A DNA stretch of 64,000 bases from Alphaproteobacteria bacterium. GTDB lineage: Bacteria; Pseudomonadota; Alphaproteobacteria; Micropepsales; Micropepsaceae. Under the pieces are notes generated by a model. It was not told where the DNA came from and did not search any database. It was given only the letters and a program-made list of their open reading frames with translations. The DNA lies in NCBI GenBank assembly GCA_020852655.1, contig JADZAI010000104.1, positions 62,001-126,000 of the forward strand, written 5' to 3'. Of the stretch, positions 18,939-30,267 are shown piece by piece. The translations under genes were made by a program, and so were the position numbers. Each line of letters begins with the position of its first letter. The stretch's first letter is position 1.

Positions 18939-20137
18939 TTTCGGTCGCAGAGGCTGAGGCCCGTATCCTCGCCGGCGTGCGGCCGACGGCAACGGAGCGC
19001 GTGGCGCTGACTGAGGCGACGGGGCGTGTCGTCGCATCGCCGGTCCTGGCACGCCGCACGCATCCGCCGCGCGACGTCAGCGCCATGGATGGGTACGCGG
19101 TTCGCGCCGCGGACATCGCCAGCGCCCCTGCGCGGCTGCGCGTGGCCATGCGAATCGCGGCGGGCGACGTGCCGTCGCACCCGTTGCAGGCCGGTGAGGC
19201 GGCACGGATCTTCACCGGCGCCGCGGTGCCCGAAGGAGCCGATACCGTCGTCATCCAGGAGAACAGCTCGGCCGAGGGCGACGATGTCGTCGTCCGCGAG
19301 ACGGCGCGGGCCGGGGCGAATATTCGCTCGGCCGGCTATGACTTTCGCGAAGGCGCGGTCATCCTGGAGGCCGGCCGGCGCCTGACGCCGCAGGATACGG
19401 GCTTCCTGGCAGCGGCCAACGCGATGGAGATCGAGGTCTTTCGCCGTCCGCGCGTCGCTTTCCTGGCGACGGGCGATGAGCTGGTGCCGCCGGGTACAGA
19501 GCCCGGGCCCTCGCAGATCGTGGCGTCGACCGGGATCGCGCTCGGCGACATGCTGCGCCAGTGGGGTGCAGAGCCGGTGGACCTCGGGATTGCGCGCGAC
19601 CGGGAGGACGAGATCCGGGCCAAGGCGCGGCCGGGACTGGCATGCGACGTATTCGTGACGCTGGGCGGGGCGTCGGTCGGCGATCATGACCTCGTCCAGC
19701 CGGCCCTCAAGCCGGCCGGGCTGGAGATCGATTTCTGGAAGATCGCCATGCGGCCGGGGAAGCCGCTGATCTTCGGACGAATCGGGGCGGCCGCGATGCT
19801 GGGACTGCCGGGCAATCCAGTGTCTGCGCTGGTCTGCGCGCGGCTGTTCCTGGAGCCGCTGGTGCGGGTGCTGAGCGGCGAGCCGTGGCGCGGGCACAGA
19901 CTCGTGGCGGCGACGCTGGGGGCACCGCTCGGCCAAAACGACCAACGGCAGGATTATCTCCGAGCCGCGGTGAAAAACGAGGCTGGACGACTGGTTGCGA
20001 CGGCGTTCCCGAAGCAGGACAGCGGCATGATTTCGCTGGTCTCGCGGGCCGACGGACTCATCGTTCGGGCTCCCCACGCGCCAGCCGCAGAAGCTGGTGC
20101 GCCGGTATCCGTGCTACCTCTGGCAGCCTGGCTGTGA
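18935..20137 (+). CDS. moeA: Molybdopterin molybdenumtransferase
   Basis: A 400-residue enzyme that inserts molybdate into adenylated molybdopterin. [11 protein letters not shown] near residue 50 is the signature of domain [21 protein letters not shown] and [11 protein letters not shown] mark the MoCF-binding domain, and a C-terminal beta domain follows. The length is typical. ATGA coupling to moaC ties both to molybdenum cofactor synthesis. An 82-base spacer with the lexA promoter follows. Confidence 0.96.
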   Translation: MISVAEAEARILAGVRPTATERVALTEATGRVVASPVLARRTHPPRDVSAMDGYAVRAADIASAPARLRVAMRIAAGDVPSHPLQAGEAARIFTGAAVPEGADTVVIQENSSAEGDDVVVRETARAGANIRSAGYDFREGAVILEAGRRLTPQDTGFLAAANAMEIEVFRRPRVAFLATGDELVPPGTEPGPSQIVASTGIALGDMLRQWGAEPVDLGIARDREDEIRAKARPGLACDVFVTLGGASVGDHDLVQPALKPAGLEIDFWKIAMRPGKPLIFGRIGAAAMLGLPGNPVSALVCARLFLEPLVRVLSGEPWRGHRLVAATLGAPLGQNDQRQDYLRAAVKNEAGRLVATAFPKQDSGMISLVSRADGLIVRAPHAPAAEAGAPVSVLPLAAWL

Positions 20138-20146
20138 GCGGACCTG

Positions 20147-20174
20147 TTGACATTTTCGCGAACCAACATAGAAC
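20147..20174 (+). promoter_or_regulatory. lexA promoter
   Basis: TTGACA at 20147-20152 is a perfect -35 hexamer. TAGAAC at 20169-20174, 16 bases further, is the best -10 match (four of six). The SOS operator lies across the spacer and -10, so bound LexA would exclude RNA polymerase. Confidence 0.6.
20160..20174. promoter_or_regulatory. LexA operator (alphaproteobacterial SOS box)
   Basis: GAAC-CAACATA-GAAC is an exact match to the direct repeat GTTC-N7-GTTC (opposite strand), the established LexA box of Alphaproteobacteria. It is 46 bases upstream of the lexA ATG. It indicates autorepression relieved by DNA damage. Confidence 0.85.
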
Positions 20175-20219
20175 AAAGCGGAATGTTGATGCTTCGTTCC
20201 TAGATTTGGGGGTTCCGAT

Positions 20220-20936
20220 ATGCTGACGCGCAAGCAGTATGAACTGTTAATGTTCCTGCACGAGCGCATCCGCGAAGCCGGCGTTCCCCCCTCGTTCGAC
20301 GAAATGAAGGACGCGCTGGACCTCAAGTCCAAGTCCGGAATCCACAGGCTGATCACGGCGCTGGTCGAGCGCGGCTTCATCCGCCGCCTGGAGCACCGTG
20401 CGCGGGCAATCGAAGTCATCAAGCTGCCCGAGAACTCGAACCAGGCGCCCCGCTTCAAGACGGGCTTTTCGCCGACGCTGGTGGAAGGCACGGGCTCGCT
20501 GCGGGTCGCCCGCCCTGCCCCGGCCGTTGCCGCTGCCATGCAGGCCTCGGCCGCCAACACGACCGTGCCGCTGGTTGGCCGGATCGCCGCCGGTACGCCG
20601 ATCGAGGCGCTGTCGAACCGGGGCGACGAGGTTTCGGTTCCGCCCGACATGCTGGGGGCCGGGGAGCATTACGCCCTCCTGGTCACCGGCGATTCGATGA
20701 TCAATGCCGGCATCCTCGACGGCGACACCGTCATCATCCGCCGGTCGGAGAGCGCGACGAACGGCGACATCGTGGTCGCGCTGGTGGACGACGCCGAGGC
20801 GACGCTGAAGCGCATCCGCCGCAAGGGCGACACCGTCGCGCTCGAGGCGGCCAATCCGGCCTATGAGACGCGTATCTACGGGCCGGACCGCGTGAAGGTT
20901 CAGGGCAAGCTCGTCGGCCTGCTCCGGCACTACTGA
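20220..20936 (+). CDS. lexA: SOS repressor LexA
   Basis: A 238-residue repressor of DNA damage genes that self-cleaves when stimulated by RecA filaments. A winged HTH covers about 1-65 ([19 protein letters not shown]), with an alphaproteobacterial linker of about 50 residues. The S24 peptidase domain has the A124-G125 cleavage bond (RIAAGTP), nucleophile S159 (GDSM) and general base K197 (ATLKRI). The start at 20220 follows a GGGGG-containing ribosome site. Its promoter has an SOS box. It is convergent with comEC, with a seven-base overlap. Confidence 0.97.
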   Translation: MLTRKQYELLMFLHERIREAGVPPSFDEMKDALDLKSKSGIHRLITALVERGFIRRLEHRARAIEVIKLPENSNQAPRFKTGFSPTLVEGTGSLRVARPAPAVAAAMQASAANTTVPLVGRIAAGTPIEALSNRGDEVSVPPDMLGAGEHYALLVTGDSMINAGILDGDTVIIRRSESATNGDIVVALVDDAEATLKRIRRKGDTVALEAANPAYETRIYGPDRVKVQGKLVGLLRHY

Positions 20937-23059
20937 GCCGCCCAGACCGTCCAGGGCCGCTCGCCGATATCGCCGCGCACGGTCTCTGTGATGAGCGCGC
21001 CGTCGCCTGCCCAGATCGCGTAAGCGCCCTGCACCTGCGTCTGGGCCGGGCCGACCGTGAGCTGCCGGCCGCAATCCAGCCCGTCCATTGCGGTGACGAG
21101 GATGTCCGGCGGGTCGGCACAGGCCTGCGCCGCCGATGTGCCCTTGGCGGCGTAAACGATACGCACGCCGCCCACGCCGGCGGTGCAGACCTTGCCGGCG
21201 CACTGCCAAGCCCCGTTGCGGCCCCGCCGCGCGGAATCCTTCACCTCGCTGGCATCGCCGTCGCGCTCCAGCCATTCCTCGGCGGCGAAGCGACCGCGCC
21301 GGCCTGAAACGAGGGCGAGCTGGCCGCCAACACGGACGGCGACGTTACCGACGTCGCGATCGATCAGGATGTCGGGGCCGCGGACGATCGTGACGGCGAG
21401 CAACCCGGCTGCGATCGGCGCCAGGCCGGCCAGCCGCCACGGGCCGCGCCATATGAGAAGCCAGAGGCCGCCGATGGTCACGAGGCCGAGGCCCCACGTC
21501 GGCGGCGACGGCACGAGCGACGAGGCGCCCGGCCAGGACGAGGTCCGGTGGGCGACCCAGAGCATCACGTCGATGCCCCAGCCCATGACCTTTACCGGCC
21601 AGTATTCCAGCCCGAACGGCATTGCCAGCAGCGTGAACGCAGCGGCGGGCATGATCACGAAGCTGATGACGGGCATCGCAAGGACATTCGCGACGACACC
21701 ATAAGCCGCCACCCTGTTGAAGTGGAAAGCCGCATATGGCGCCGTCGCGAGACCCGCAACGACGGACGCGAGCAGCGCGACGATGAGCGCGTAGATCAGC
21801 CGTCCGGTCCATGTATCGCGCAGTACCAGAGGTTGGCCGCGCCGGGTCTGCCATGCATCGAAAGCCTCGAAGGCAGAAACCAGGGCAGCGACGGCGGCGA
21901 AGGACATCTGGAAGCTGGGATCGACGACGCTTTCGGGCGCGATCAGCAGGACAGCGAGCGCCGAGATCGCGACGACACGCAGCGTGAAGGGCGCGCGATC
22001 GACCATGACCGCGACGAACATCAGCCCGATCATGATGAACGAGCGCTGCGCCGGCACCGAAGCGCCGCTCAGCATCAGATAGCCGCCGGCCGCGACGAGG
22101 GCGATCGCCGCGGCCCATTTCTTCACCTGATAGCGCAGCGCGATCGGCGGCATGAGGGCGGCAAGAAAGCGCAGCACGTTGAAGACGCCGAGGCCGACGA
22201 TGGCCATGTGCAGTCCCGAGATCGACAGCACATGGGCGAGGCTGGAATCACGGAGCGCCTCCTGGTCGCTCTCGGAAATCTCGCTGCGGTCGCCGACGGT
22301 CAGCGCGGCCGCGATGGCGCCGGCCGAGCCGGGCAACACGGCGCGGATCCGGGCGCTGGCGTCGTGCCGCGCCGACGCCACCCAGATCGCGAAACGCTCG
22401 ACCAAAGTCGTGTCGCCTGCCGGCTGAATCTCCCGCGGCGACCCCATCGCGAAGCCGTAGGCGCCGATCCCATCAAAATAAGCGGCGCGGGCGAAGTCAT
22501 AGGCGCCCGGCGCGACGGGCGTCGGCAGGGTCGTCAGCCGGCCGGTCAGCTCGATCCAGCTTCCGGGCAGGGGCCGTTCGTCGGTCTTGCGGAGCGCGAT
22601 GCGGACGATTGCGGGTCGATGGGTGGCGTCGAGCCGGCCGGCCTCCGTCAGCGCCAGCGTGACGCGCGGGCGCCCGTCCTGATGGCCGTAGGCATCGACC
22701 ACCTGGCCCTTCATCAGGATGACCGGCGTGCGCTCCGCCAGGACCGGGGCGTCCATCAGTTCCGCGCGCAGGATGGTCGCGGCGAAGCCCAGGGCGACGA
22801 GGCCCACCGCCATGGGTAGCCACCGCCAGGGCAGATAGGATGAAAGGACCGCGCACAGGACAGCCGCCAGGAGCGCGGCAAGTCCCCACAGGTGGGACGG
22901 CTCGAAGGTCAGTTCGAAATAGGCCAGCGCGCCGAGGCCCAGCATGACCGGCGACCAGAGCGCGACCCGCCCGCGCTGCAAGGCCGCCCAGGCGGAAAAT
23001 CCCCCGGTTTCGGCCGGGCCGACGGCGGCAAATACAGGAGCGCGACCAGCTTGCGACAT
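20930..23059 (-). CDS. ComEC/Rec2 family competence DNA channel
   Basis: A 709-residue polytopic protein. A hydrophobic N-terminus with DUF4131-like segment is followed by the Competence domain, with [16 protein letters not shown] as signature and a run of membrane helices up to about residue 520. The C-terminal 180 residues are soluble and lack the HxHxDH motif of a metallo-beta-lactamase domain. In transformable bacteria ComEC carries single-stranded DNA across the inner membrane. ATG 23059 (MSQAGRAP) is preferred to the upstream GTG at 23224, which lies inside gltX. It is divergent from gltX across 57 bases. Whether this organism is competent is unknown. Confidence 0.88.
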   Translation of the reverse strand: MSQAGRAPVFAAVGPAETGGFSAWAALQRGRVALWSPVMLGLGALAYFELTFEPSHLWGLAALLAAVLCAVLSSYLPWRWLPMAVGLVALGFAATILRAELMDAPVLAERTPVILMKGQVVDAYGHQDGRPRVTLALTEAGRLDATHRPAIVRIALRKTDERPLPGSWIELTGRLTTLPTPVAPGAYDFARAAYFDGIGAYGFAMGSPREIQPAGDTTLVERFAIWVASARHDASARIRAVLPGSAGAIAAALTVGDRSEISESDQEALRDSSLAHVLSISGLHMAIVGLGVFNVLRFLAALMPPIALRYQVKKWAAAIALVAAGGYLMLSGASVPAQRSFIMIGLMFVAVMVDRAPFTLRVVAISALAVLLIAPESVVDPSFQMSFAAVAALVSAFEAFDAWQTRRGQPLVLRDTWTGRLIYALIVALLASVVAGLATAPYAAFHFNRVAAYGVVANVLAMPVISFVIMPAAAFTLLAMPFGLEYWPVKVMGWGIDVMLWVAHRTSSWPGASSLVPSPPTWGLGLVTIGGLWLLIWRGPWRLAGLAPIAAGLLAVTIVRGPDILIDRDVGNVAVRVGGQLALVSGRRGRFAAEEWLERDGDASEVKDSARRGRNGAWQCAGKVCTAGVGGVRIVYAAKGTSAAQACADPPDILVTAMDGLDCGRQLTVGPAQTQVQGAYAIWAGDGALITETVRGDIGERPWTVWAAQ

Positions 23060-23116
23060 GCGGGCGAGGGTGGCTAAACAGGCAATCCTTTCGCTTGAGT
23101 ACAGCCTATTTCTCCC

Positions 23117-24529
23117 ATGTCCGCCCCCGGCCAAATCGTCACGCGTTTCGCCCCCTCCCCGACGGGATTCCTGCATATCGGCGGGGCCCGGACGGCGCTG
23201 TTCAACTGGCTCTTCGCGCGGCACACCGGCGGCGCCTTCCGTTTGCGCATCGAGGACACGGACCGCCAGCGCTCAACCCCGGAGGCGATCGAGGCGATCC
23301 TGGAGGGCATGGCCTGGCTCGGCCTCGATCACGACGGCGAGGTCATCTACCAGTTCGCGCGCGCCGAGCGGCACCGGGCCGTCGCCGAAGAGCTGATGCG
23401 CAAGGGCGCGGCCTATCACTGCTATGCGAGCCAGGAAGAGCTCTCCGAGATGCGCGACCGGCAAAAAGCCGAGAGCAAGCCGCTTCGCTATGACGGGCGC
23501 TGGCGCGATCGGGAACTGGCAGGGCCGAAGCCCAACGCGCCACCGGTCGTGCGCCTGAAGGCCCCGCAGACCGGCGAAACGATCATCGACGACAAGGTCC
23601 AGGGCGAAGTCAGGTTCCGCAACGACGTGCTGGACGACTTCGTCCTGCTGCGCGCCGACGGCACGCCGACCTATATGCTGAGCGTCGTGGTCGACGACTA
23701 CGACATGGGCGTCACGCATATCATCCGCGGCGACGACCACCTGACCAACGCGGCGCGGCAGCGGCAGATCATCGACGCGATGGGGTGGCCGCAGCCCACC
23801 TATGCGCATCTGCCGCTGCTGCATGGGCCGGATGGAGCGAAGCTGTCCAAGCGCCACGGGGCGCAGGGCATCCACGAGTATCGCGACCTCGGCTATCTGC
23901 CCGAGGGGATGCGCAACTATCTGCTGCGGCTCGGCTGGAGCCACGGGGACGACGAGATCATCCCCACAGACAGGGCGATCGAATGGTTCAACCTCGAATC
24001 CATCGGCCGCAGCCCGGCGCGGATCGACTTCAAGAAGCTCGACAGCATCAACGGCCATTATATCCGTGCGGCCGATGACGATGCGCTGACGCAGGAGGCC
24101 ATCGTCGTCATGCAGCGGCTTGGGCGCCCTGCCCTCACCGCGGACCAGCAGGCCCAGCTTCGGGCGATCATGCCGTCGCTCAAGGAGCGCGCGAAGACGG
24201 TCATCGAGATCATCGACGGCGCCTCGTTCATCTCCGACAGCCGGCCGCTGGCGCTGGACGACAAGGCGCAGAAGCTATTGTCGGCCGATGCGCGCCGGCG
24301 CCTCGGGCGCCTCGGGGCTGCGCTCGGCGGCCTGACGTGGACGGCAGGCGACATCGAGGCCGCCGTGCGCGCGTTCGCGGAAGCCGAAGGCGCCAAGCTC
24401 GGCGACGTCGCCCAACCGCTGCGCGCGGCGCTCACGGGCAAGGCGGTGTCGCCGCCGGTGTTCGACGTCATGGCCACGCTGGGTCGTGAGGAAGCGCTGG
24501 CGCGCCTCAGGGACCAGGCTGCGGCATGA
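23117..24529 (+). CDS. gltX: Glutamyl-tRNA synthetase
   Basis: A 470-residue class I aminoacyl-tRNA synthetase that charges tRNA-Glu (in many alphaproteobacteria also tRNA-Gln, corrected later by GatCAB). The HIGH-type motif [11 protein letters not shown] is at 13-23 and the KMSKS-type motif AKLSKRHG near residue 240; an alpha-helical anticodon-binding domain follows. The length is normal for the bacterial discriminating/non-discriminating family. The start is the first ATG before the conserved [10 protein letters not shown]. gltA follows after 100 bases. Confidence 0.96.
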   Translation: MSAPGQIVTRFAPSPTGFLHIGGARTALFNWLFARHTGGAFRLRIEDTDRQRSTPEAIEAILEGMAWLGLDHDGEVIYQFARAERHRAVAEELMRKGAAYHCYASQEELSEMRDRQKAESKPLRYDGRWRDRELAGPKPNAPPVVRLKAPQTGETIIDDKVQGEVRFRNDVLDDFVLLRADGTPTYMLSVVVDDYDMGVTHIIRGDDHLTNAARQRQIIDAMGWPQPTYAHLPLLHGPDGAKLSKRHGAQGIHEYRDLGYLPEGMRNYLLRLGWSHGDDEIIPTDRAIEWFNLESIGRSPARIDFKKLDSINGHYIRAADDDALTQEAIVVMQRLGRPALTADQQAQLRAIMPSLKERAKTVIEIIDGASFISDSRPLALDDKAQKLLSADARRRLGRLGAALGGLTWTAGDIEAAVRAFAEAEGAKLGDVAQPLRAALTGKAVSPPVFDVMATLGREEALARLRDQAAA

Positions 24530-24629
24530 CGCCCGCGCAGCCCCAGTCAGTAGCGCGACCTTGCACCCGGTCGTATATTGCGATGCAACGAAATCTCTCC
24601 TCAGCTACCCAACCGGACAGGAACTGACC

Positions 24630-25946
24630 ATGGCGGACGGAACGGGCTCTCAAGCCAAACCCGACGGTGCGGCGACGCTCACGTACAAGGACAAGCAGAT
24701 CGAACTGCCCGTGCTGTCAGGCACCGTGGGGCCGGACGTGATCGACGTGCGCAAACTGTACGGCGCCACCGGGGCCTTCACCTACGACCCCGGCTTCACG
24801 TCGACGGCGTCGTGCGAAAGCCAGATCACCTATATCGACGGCGACGAGGGCGTCCTGCTCTATCGCGGATATTCGATCGACAAGCTGGCCGAACAGGGCG
24901 ACTTCCTGGAGACCTGCTACCTGCTGATGCACGGCGAACTGCCCAACGCCAAGCAGATGAAGCAGTTCGACCGCGCGATCACCATGCACACGATGGTGCA
25001 TGAGCAGCTCACGCAGTTCTTCCGGGGCTTCCGGCGCGACGCGCATCCGATGGCGATCATGGTCGGCGTGGTTGGAGCGCTGTCCGCCTTCTATCACGAC
25101 AGCCTCGACATCAACGACAAGCGCCAGCGCGAAATCTCCAGCCATCGTCTCATCGCCAAGATGCCGACGATCGCGGCGATGGCCTATAAATACTCGCTCG
25201 GCCAGCCCTTCGTTTATCCGCGCAACGACCTTGGGTATGCGGAGAATTTCCTGCGCATGTGCTTCGCCGTGCCGGCGGAGGACTACAAGGTCAATCCGGT
25301 CCTCGCCCGCGCCCTCGACCGCATCTTCATCCTGCATGCCGACCACGAGCAGAACGCCTCGACGTCGACGGTGCGTCTCGCCGGCTCCTCCGGCGCCAAT
25401 CCCTTCGCGTGCATCGCGGCCGGTATCGCGTGTCTCTGGGGACCGGCGCATGGCGGCGCCAACGAGGCGGCGCTCCAGATGCTCGAGGACATTGGTACCG
25501 TCGACCGGATTCCGGAGTTCATCGCCAAGGCGAAGGACAAGAATTCGGGGCAACGGCTGATGGGCTTCGGCCACCGTGTCTACAAGAACTACGACCCGCG
25601 CGCGAAGGTGATGCAGAAGACGGCGCACGAGGTGCTCAACGAGCTCGGCATCAAGGACGACCCGCTGCTCGATGTCGCGGTGGAACTCGAGCGCATCGCG
25701 CTGTCCGACAGCTACTTCATCGAGAAGAAGCTCTACCCGAACATCGACTTCTATTCGGGCATCACGCTGAAGGCGATGGGCTTCCCGACCTCGATGTTCA
25801 CGGCGCTGTTCGCGCTCGCGCGCACCGTCGGCTGGATCGCCCAGTGGGCCGAGATGATCGAAGACGACGCGCAGAAGATCGGCCGCCCGCGCCAGATCTA
25901 TACGGGTGCTCCGCCGCGCGACTATGTGCCGCTGAACAAGCGCTGA
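24630..25946 (+). CDS. gltA: Citrate synthase (type II)
   Basis: A 438-residue enzyme condensing oxaloacetate and acetyl-CoA at entry to the TCA cycle. The catalytic triad H274 (GPAHGGAN), H315 ([14 protein letters not shown]) and D373 (NIDFYSG) is intact, and the N-terminal beta domain typical of hexameric NADH-regulated enzymes is present. ATG 24630 is preceded by AGGA about eight bases upstream; the frame is open further into gltX but without homology. It is convergent with lpxB, three bases apart. Confidence 0.97.
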   Translation: MADGTGSQAKPDGAATLTYKDKQIELPVLSGTVGPDVIDVRKLYGATGAFTYDPGFTSTASCESQITYIDGDEGVLLYRGYSIDKLAEQGDFLETCYLLMHGELPNAKQMKQFDRAITMHTMVHEQLTQFFRGFRRDAHPMAIMVGVVGALSAFYHDSLDINDKRQREISSHRLIAKMPTIAAMAYKYSLGQPFVYPRNDLGYAENFLRMCFAVPAEDYKVNPVLARALDRIFILHADHEQNASTSTVRLAGSSGANPFACIAAGIACLWGPAHGGANEAALQMLEDIGTVDRIPEFIAKAKDKNSGQRLMGFGHRVYKNYDPRAKVMQKTAHEVLNELGIKDDPLLDVAVELERIALSDSYFIEKKLYPNIDFYSGITLKAMGFPTSMFTALFALARTVGWIAQWAEMIEDDAQKIGRPRQIYTGAPPRDYVPLNKR

Positions 25947-25949
25947 CGA

Positions 25950-27110
25950 TCAGCCGCGCGCTGCCGCGACCTGAAGAATGGTCTCGGCAGCGCGCCGGCT
26001 TGGACTTTCCCCGGAATCGAGTTTGGCGATCGCCTCGGCGAGGGCTTGGCGCTGTGCCTGCGCCGCTTCGCCGCCGGCCAGCAGCGGCGCGAGGGCTTCG
26101 GCCATGAGGTCAGGGCGGACGCTCTCCTGGAGGAATTCCGGAACGGCCTTCCGGCCGAGCACCAGATTGACGATCGTGAAATGCGGCACGGTCACGAGGC
26201 GGCGCCAGATGGCGGCCGTCAGCCAGCCAAGCCTGTAGGTCGCGATCATCGGCACGCCGGCAAGCGCCAGTTCGGTGGTCACGGTGCCGGAGGCAGCGAG
26301 CGCGGCATCCGCTGCATCGAAGGCCGCGAAGCGATCGGCATCCCCGGTGACGATGCTGAGCGGCGTCGGCCAGTTGCGTACGGCCTCGCGGACCTGCCGC
26401 TCGACATTCGGCACGGTGGGGATGATGCAGTGCAACGACGGAATCCGATCGCGCAGCACCCGCGCGGTCTCGCGGAAGGGCGGCAACAGGTAGCGCACCT
26501 CGGGGCGGCGGCTGCCGGGCAGGACACAGAGGATTTTCGCATCCGGCGCGATGCCAAGCCGTGCGCGCAGTCCAGCGCCGCCCGTCATCAGCTTTTTTCG
26601 TTCGAGGGCCGGATGACCCACGAAGGTCGCCGGAAGTCCGTAGCGCTCGTAGAACGCCGGCTCGAAGGGCAGGAGGCAGAGAATATGGTCGAGATAGCTC
26701 CTCAGGCCCTCGGCACGGCCGGGACGCGAGGCCCATACCTGCGGCGAGACATATTTGACGATCGGGATCGACGGGTCGTCCTTGCGGATCATGCGCGCGA
26801 CCCGGTGATGGAAGTCGCCGCTGTCGATGAGCACGACGACGTCAGGCTTGACGCGCAGGGCGAAATCCGCCGCCTGGCGCATGCGCCGGAAGAGGATGCG
26901 CAGGCGCAGCACGACCTCGCGGATGCCGACGACCGCGAGTTCCTCGATGCCGAAATAGCTGACGAGGCCAGCCGCGCGCATTGCCGGACCGCCGATGCCG
27001 ACGATACGGACGCCGGGGCTCAGGGCGCGCAGCGCGTCGATCAGGCCGGCGCCGAGTGCATCGCCGGACGGCTCGCCCGCCGAAACCATGATGGTCAACG
27101 GCCGCGTCAC
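25950..27110 (-). CDS. lpxB: Lipid-A-disaccharide synthase
   Basis: A 386-residue GT19 glycosyltransferase joining UDP-diacylglucosamine and lipid X into the tetra-acyl disaccharide of lipid A at the inner membrane. SAGEPSGD at the N-terminus, IDSGDFHHRVA, YVSPQVWA and the C-terminal ASGTVTTELAL are family motifs. The GTG start at 27110 overlaps the lpxI stop as GTGA; ATG at 27089 is an alternative seven residues in. It is the last gene of the lipid A block, convergent with gltA. Confidence 0.95.
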   Translation of the reverse strand: MTRPLTIMVSAGEPSGDALGAGLIDALRALSPGVRIVGIGGPAMRAAGLVSYFGIEELAVVGIREVVLRLRILFRRMRQAADFALRVKPDVVVLIDSGDFHHRVARMIRKDDPSIPIVKYVSPQVWASRPGRAEGLRSYLDHILCLLPFEPAFYERYGLPATFVGHPALERKKLMTGGAGLRARLGIAPDAKILCVLPGSRRPEVRYLLPPFRETARVLRDRIPSLHCIIPTVPNVERQVREAVRNWPTPLSIVTGDADRFAAFDAADAALAASGTVTTELALAGVPMIATYRLGWLTAAIWRRLVTVPHFTIVNLVLGRKAVPEFLQESVRPDLMAEALAPLLAGGEAAQAQRQALAEAIAKLDSGESPSRRAAETILQVAAARG

Positions 27111-27931
27111 GATGCACCCGTCTTTGCGTCGATGCCCAGCAGGAACAGGCCGGCAGCATCGGCCGCACGGATGGTCTCCTCGCGGCGGGCGATGATCGTA
27201 CCGCCGGCTTCGATGGCGATGCCGGCGAGCCGCGCCCGCGCCGCGCTCGCCACGGTCTGAGGGCCGATCACGGGAAGGTCCAGCCGGCGATCCTGCTGGG
27301 GCTTGCACAGCTTCACGAGCACGCCGCCTTGTCCGGTAGCAGCAGCGGCGCGTTCGATCAGCGCCTCCGTGTGGCCACGGTCTTCGACGCCGATGATCGC
27401 GCCCGCGCGTGCGATGGCGCCCTGCCCTTTGTCTTCCGCACCGACGCGCAGCGCCGCCCTGGTGGCGGCACGGATGTCGTCGAGGTCCTGCTGGGCCGGC
27501 GCTGTGGCTCCCAGCAATCCCAGCGGCGCCAGCATGTCCGGCCATATCTGGGCGGGGCCGACGATCGATATTCCCTGTGTTTCGAAAACGCCGGCGATCA
27601 CGCGCAGCAGCGCATCGTCGCGCCGCCACGTGCCGGAAAGCATCAGCGCAAGGGCACGCAGCGTGAGCCAGTCGGGGCGGAATTCGAGCAGGCGCGGCCG
27701 CATGACCTTGCCGGCGAACAGCGTCTCGCGGCACCCGGCGCGCTTGAGGCTCGCGACGATGCCGCCGAAGCGGCCGACAGGCATCGTAACGCCGGGCAGC
27801 GCGTCGAGTTCGCGCGAGGCCAGGCCGCGGAGGCGGACGACGAATATCGGGCGGCCATCGCTAACGGCACGCCGGGCGAGATCGACAGGGAAGTCGCCGC
27901 TGCCTGCGATCATGCCCAGCGGGGCCGTCAT
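27107..27931 (-). CDS. lpxI: UDP-2,3-diacylglucosamine pyrophosphatase LpxI
   Basis: A 274-residue protein (former DUF1009) that hydrolyses UDP-2,3-diacylglucosamine to lipid X and UMP. It replaces the LpxH used by E. coli. The N-terminal LGMIAGSGDFPVDLARRA and C-terminal VIGPQTVASAARA match the two-domain LpxI fold. It sits directly between lpxA and lpxB, its pathway neighbours, and is coupled to lpxB by a GTGA overlap. No LpxH-type metallophosphoesterase is present in the window. Confidence 0.95.
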   Translation of the reverse strand: MTAPLGMIAGSGDFPVDLARRAVSDGRPIFVVRLRGLASRELDALPGVTMPVGRFGGIVASLKRAGCRETLFAGKVMRPRLLEFRPDWLTLRALALMLSGTWRRDDALLRVIAGVFETQGISIVGPAQIWPDMLAPLGLLGATAPAQQDLDDIRAATRAALRVGAEDKGQGAIARAGAIIGVEDRGHTEALIERAAAATGQGGVLVKLCKPQQDRRLDLPVIGPQTVASAARARLAGIAIEAGGTIIARREETIRAADAAGLFLLGIDAKTGAS

Positions 27932-27940
27932 CAGGGCGCC

Positions 27941-28735
27941 TCAGACGTCGCGGTGCGGCATGCAGAGCGAGCGGTTGCCGCCTGTCCGGATGAACTCGAC
28001 GATCTCCATCGCTTCGGGGCAGTTGGAGAAGGTCTCCGCTACGTCGTCCAGGCGCTCCTGGAAAGTGCCCTCTTCCGCGAACAGCAGGCGGTAGGCGTTG
28101 CGGATGTCGTGGATCGTCTCGCGCGAGAAGCCGCGGCGCTTGAGGCCCACGAGATTGAGGCCGCCGAGATAGGCCCGGTTGCCGAGCGCCGAGCCGAACG
28201 GGATGAGGTCGCCTTCGAGGCCGGCCATGCCGCCGAGCATCGCGTTACGGCCGATGCGTGCGTTCTGATGTACGGCGGCGCCGCCGCCGATCCAGGCCGC
28301 GTCTCCGATATGCACATGACCGCCGATCATGACGTTGTTCGCCATGATGACGCCGTCGCCCAGCACACAGTCATGCGCGATGTGGGCGTGGGTCATGATG
28401 AAGCCGCCGTCGCCGATGCGCGTTTCGCCGCGCGCGTTCGGCATGCCGCGATTGATGGTCACGAATTCGCGGATGACATTGCGTGCGCCGATGACGAGCG
28501 TCGTCTCCTCGCCTCTGTAGCCGACGCTCTGGGGCGGGCCGCCGAGGACGGCGAAGGGGTGGACGACCGTCTCGCGGCCGATGGTGGTGTTGCGCGAAAT
28601 GACGGCGTGCGCGCCGATCTGCACGCCGTCGTCCAGCACCACGTTGGGGCCGATCTGCGCGTAAGGCCCGAGCTCGACGTCGGCGCCGATCTGGGCGCTC
28701 TCGTCGATCAGGGCCGTTGGGGCGATCTTACTCAT
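27941..28735 (-). CDS. lpxA: UDP-N-acetylglucosamine O-acyltransferase
   Basis: A 264-residue left-handed beta-helix acyltransferase that adds a 3-hydroxyacyl chain to UDP-GlcNAc, the first lipid A step. Hexapeptide repeats run through the first 190 residues, for example [19 protein letters not shown]. The catalytic His is in [12 protein letters not shown], and an alpha-helical C-terminal domain follows. It overlaps fabZ by eight bases. Confidence 0.96.
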   Translation of the reverse strand: MSKIAPTALIDESAQIGADVELGPYAQIGPNVVLDDGVQIGAHAVISRNTTIGRETVVHPFAVLGGPPQSVGYRGEETTLVIGARNVIREFVTINRGMPNARGETRIGDGGFIMTHAHIAHDCVLGDGVIMANNVMIGGHVHIGDAAWIGGGAAVHQNARIGRNAMLGGMAGLEGDLIPFGSALGNRAYLGGLNLVGLKRRGFSRETIHDIRNAYRLLFAEEGTFQERLDDVAETFSNCPEAMEIVEFIRTGGNRSLCMPHRDV

Positions 28736-29228
28736 CGGCCGGGGTCGGCTCCTTCCCGCCGGTGTCCATGATCATGGCGCTGAATTCGGCCTCGGCGCAG
28801 AGCCGGTCGTTGACTCGCGCCTCGCCGCTGAAGCGCCACACCGGGCCGCGCCGGCGCAGGAGCTTGACCGGCAGCATGACCGTGTCGCCCGGCTGCACGG
28901 GAGAGCGGAAGCGCGCCTTGTCGATCGTCATGAAGTAGACGACCTTTCCCTCGGCGCTCATGTTCTGCGTGTGCACGACGAGCGCGCCGGCGGTCTGTGC
29001 CATCGCTTCGATCAGCAGCACGCCCGGCATGACCGGCAGCCCCGGGAAGTGGCCGGCGAATTGCGGCTCGTTGATCGTCACATTCTTGACGCCGGTTGCG
29101 GAACGCGCGTCGGCCTGCATGTCGATCACGCGATCGATCAGCAGGAACGGCGGCCTGTGCGGCAGCAATTCCATGATGCGCCGGATATCGGCAGAGGCGA
29201 GTTCGCCGGTTGCTACAGCGTCATTCAT
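28728..29228 (-). CDS. fabZ: 3-hydroxyacyl-ACP dehydratase FabZ
   Basis: A 166-residue hot-dog dehydratase of fatty acid elongation. [20 protein letters not shown] carries catalytic H60 and E74. It competes with LpxA for 3-hydroxyacyl-ACP, and its location between lpxD and lpxA is a common arrangement balancing phospholipid and lipid A supply. ATG 29228 gives eight bases of overlap with the lpxD stop. Confidence 0.96.
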   Translation of the reverse strand: MNDAVATGELASADIRRIMELLPHRPPFLLIDRVIDMQADARSATGVKNVTINEPQFAGHFPGLPVMPGVLLIEAMAQTAGALVVHTQNMSAEGKVVYFMTIDKARFRSPVQPGDTVMLPVKLLRRRGPVWRFSGEARVNDRLCAEAEFSAMIMDTGGKEPTPADE

Positions 29229-30252
29229 CGCGCCGCTTTTGTCCTTTTGTCAGCCGCCTCAGCGTCGCCACTTCGCGCCGCCAGAGTGCGGCCGGTTGTG
29301 CCGGAAACCCAGCATAGTCCTGTCCCGCCGCCAAGTCGCGGCTGACGCCCGCTTTCGCCGCGACCCGCGTGCCGGGGCCTATATCGACGTGGTCGGCGAC
29401 CCCGACCTTGCCGCCAAGCACGGCCCAGTCGCCGACATTGACCGATCCGGACAGCCCGACCTGGGCGACCAGGATCACGCGGCGGCCGATCGTGTCGTTG
29501 TGGCCAATCTGGACAAGGTTGTCGATCTTCGTGCCCTCGCCGATGGTCGTGTCGCCCAGGGCGCCCCGGTCGATGCAGCTATTCGCGCCGATCTCGACGT
29601 CATCCTGAACGATGACGCGGCCGAGCTGCGGGATCTTGGCGTGGCCCGCCGGACTGGAGGCGTAGCCGAAGCCGTCGCTGCCGATACGCACGCCGCCGTG
29701 GACGATCACGCGGTCGCCGAGCAGCGCGTAGATGACGCTCGCGTTGGGGCCGATGAAGCCGTTGCGGCCAATGCAGACGCCGCGTCCGATGACGGCGTTG
29801 GCGGCGATGTAGGTGTTGTCGCCGATGTCGGCCTGCGGGCCGATTACGGCACCGAATTCAACCGTGACATTGTTCCCGAGCCTGGCCGTCGGGTCGATGC
29901 GATCATTGCCGGCCGGGCCAAGTGCGCGGCCGGCTACCGGGTAGAATGTCTGCGCCGCCCTGGCGAACGCGGCCAGCGGATCGGCATGTTGCAGGACGGA
30001 CAGCCCGAGTGCGGCGCATTCCGGCGCGAAGGCCGGGGTCGTCAGCACGACGGCGCCCGGCTTGGCGGCGAGCGCTGCGATCAGGGGGCGCTTGACGACG
30101 TAGCAGAGTTCGCCGGCACGAACGGCATGGATATCCGAGACGTCGTGGACGGATGTCGCGGTGCCGCTGTGATGCACCTCAGCGCCAATGGCGCCGGCGA
30201 GATCCGCCAGCGCCATCGGGCCGTGATTGTCGTAGAAGCGCGGATCGGCCAT
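29221..30252 (-). CDS. lpxD: UDP-3-O-(3-hydroxyacyl)glucosamine N-acyltransferase
   Basis: A 343-residue trimeric acyltransferase performing the third lipid A step. The N-terminal uridine-binding domain (about 1-105) precedes a hexapeptide-repeat beta-helix with the catalytic His region IGHNDTIG and the signature IGSDGFGYA. The C-terminal helix ends in a basic segment ([12 protein letters not shown]). It follows ompH with a 15-base gap. Confidence 0.96.
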   Translation of the reverse strand: MADPRFYDNHGPMALADLAGAIGAEVHHSGTATSVHDVSDIHAVRAGELCYVVKRPLIAALAAKPGAVVLTTPAFAPECAALGLSVLQHADPLAAFARAAQTFYPVAGRALGPAGNDRIDPTARLGNNVTVEFGAVIGPQADIGDNTYIAANAVIGRGVCIGRNGFIGPNASVIYALLGDRVIVHGGVRIGSDGFGYASSPAGHAKIPQLGRVIVQDDVEIGANSCIDRGALGDTTIGEGTKIDNLVQIGHNDTIGRRVILVAQVGLSGSVNVGDWAVLGGKVGVADHVDIGPGTRVAAKAGVSRDLAAGQDYAGFPAQPAALWRREVATLRRLTKGQKRRDE

Positions 30253-30267
30253 CAGCCGCCGCGCCGC

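Noticed and set aside
25950-27734. A 594-residue LpxI-LpxB-like fusion
   Set aside because: The N-terminal 208 residues are an out-of-frame read of lpxI; LpxB starts at the GTGA overlap.
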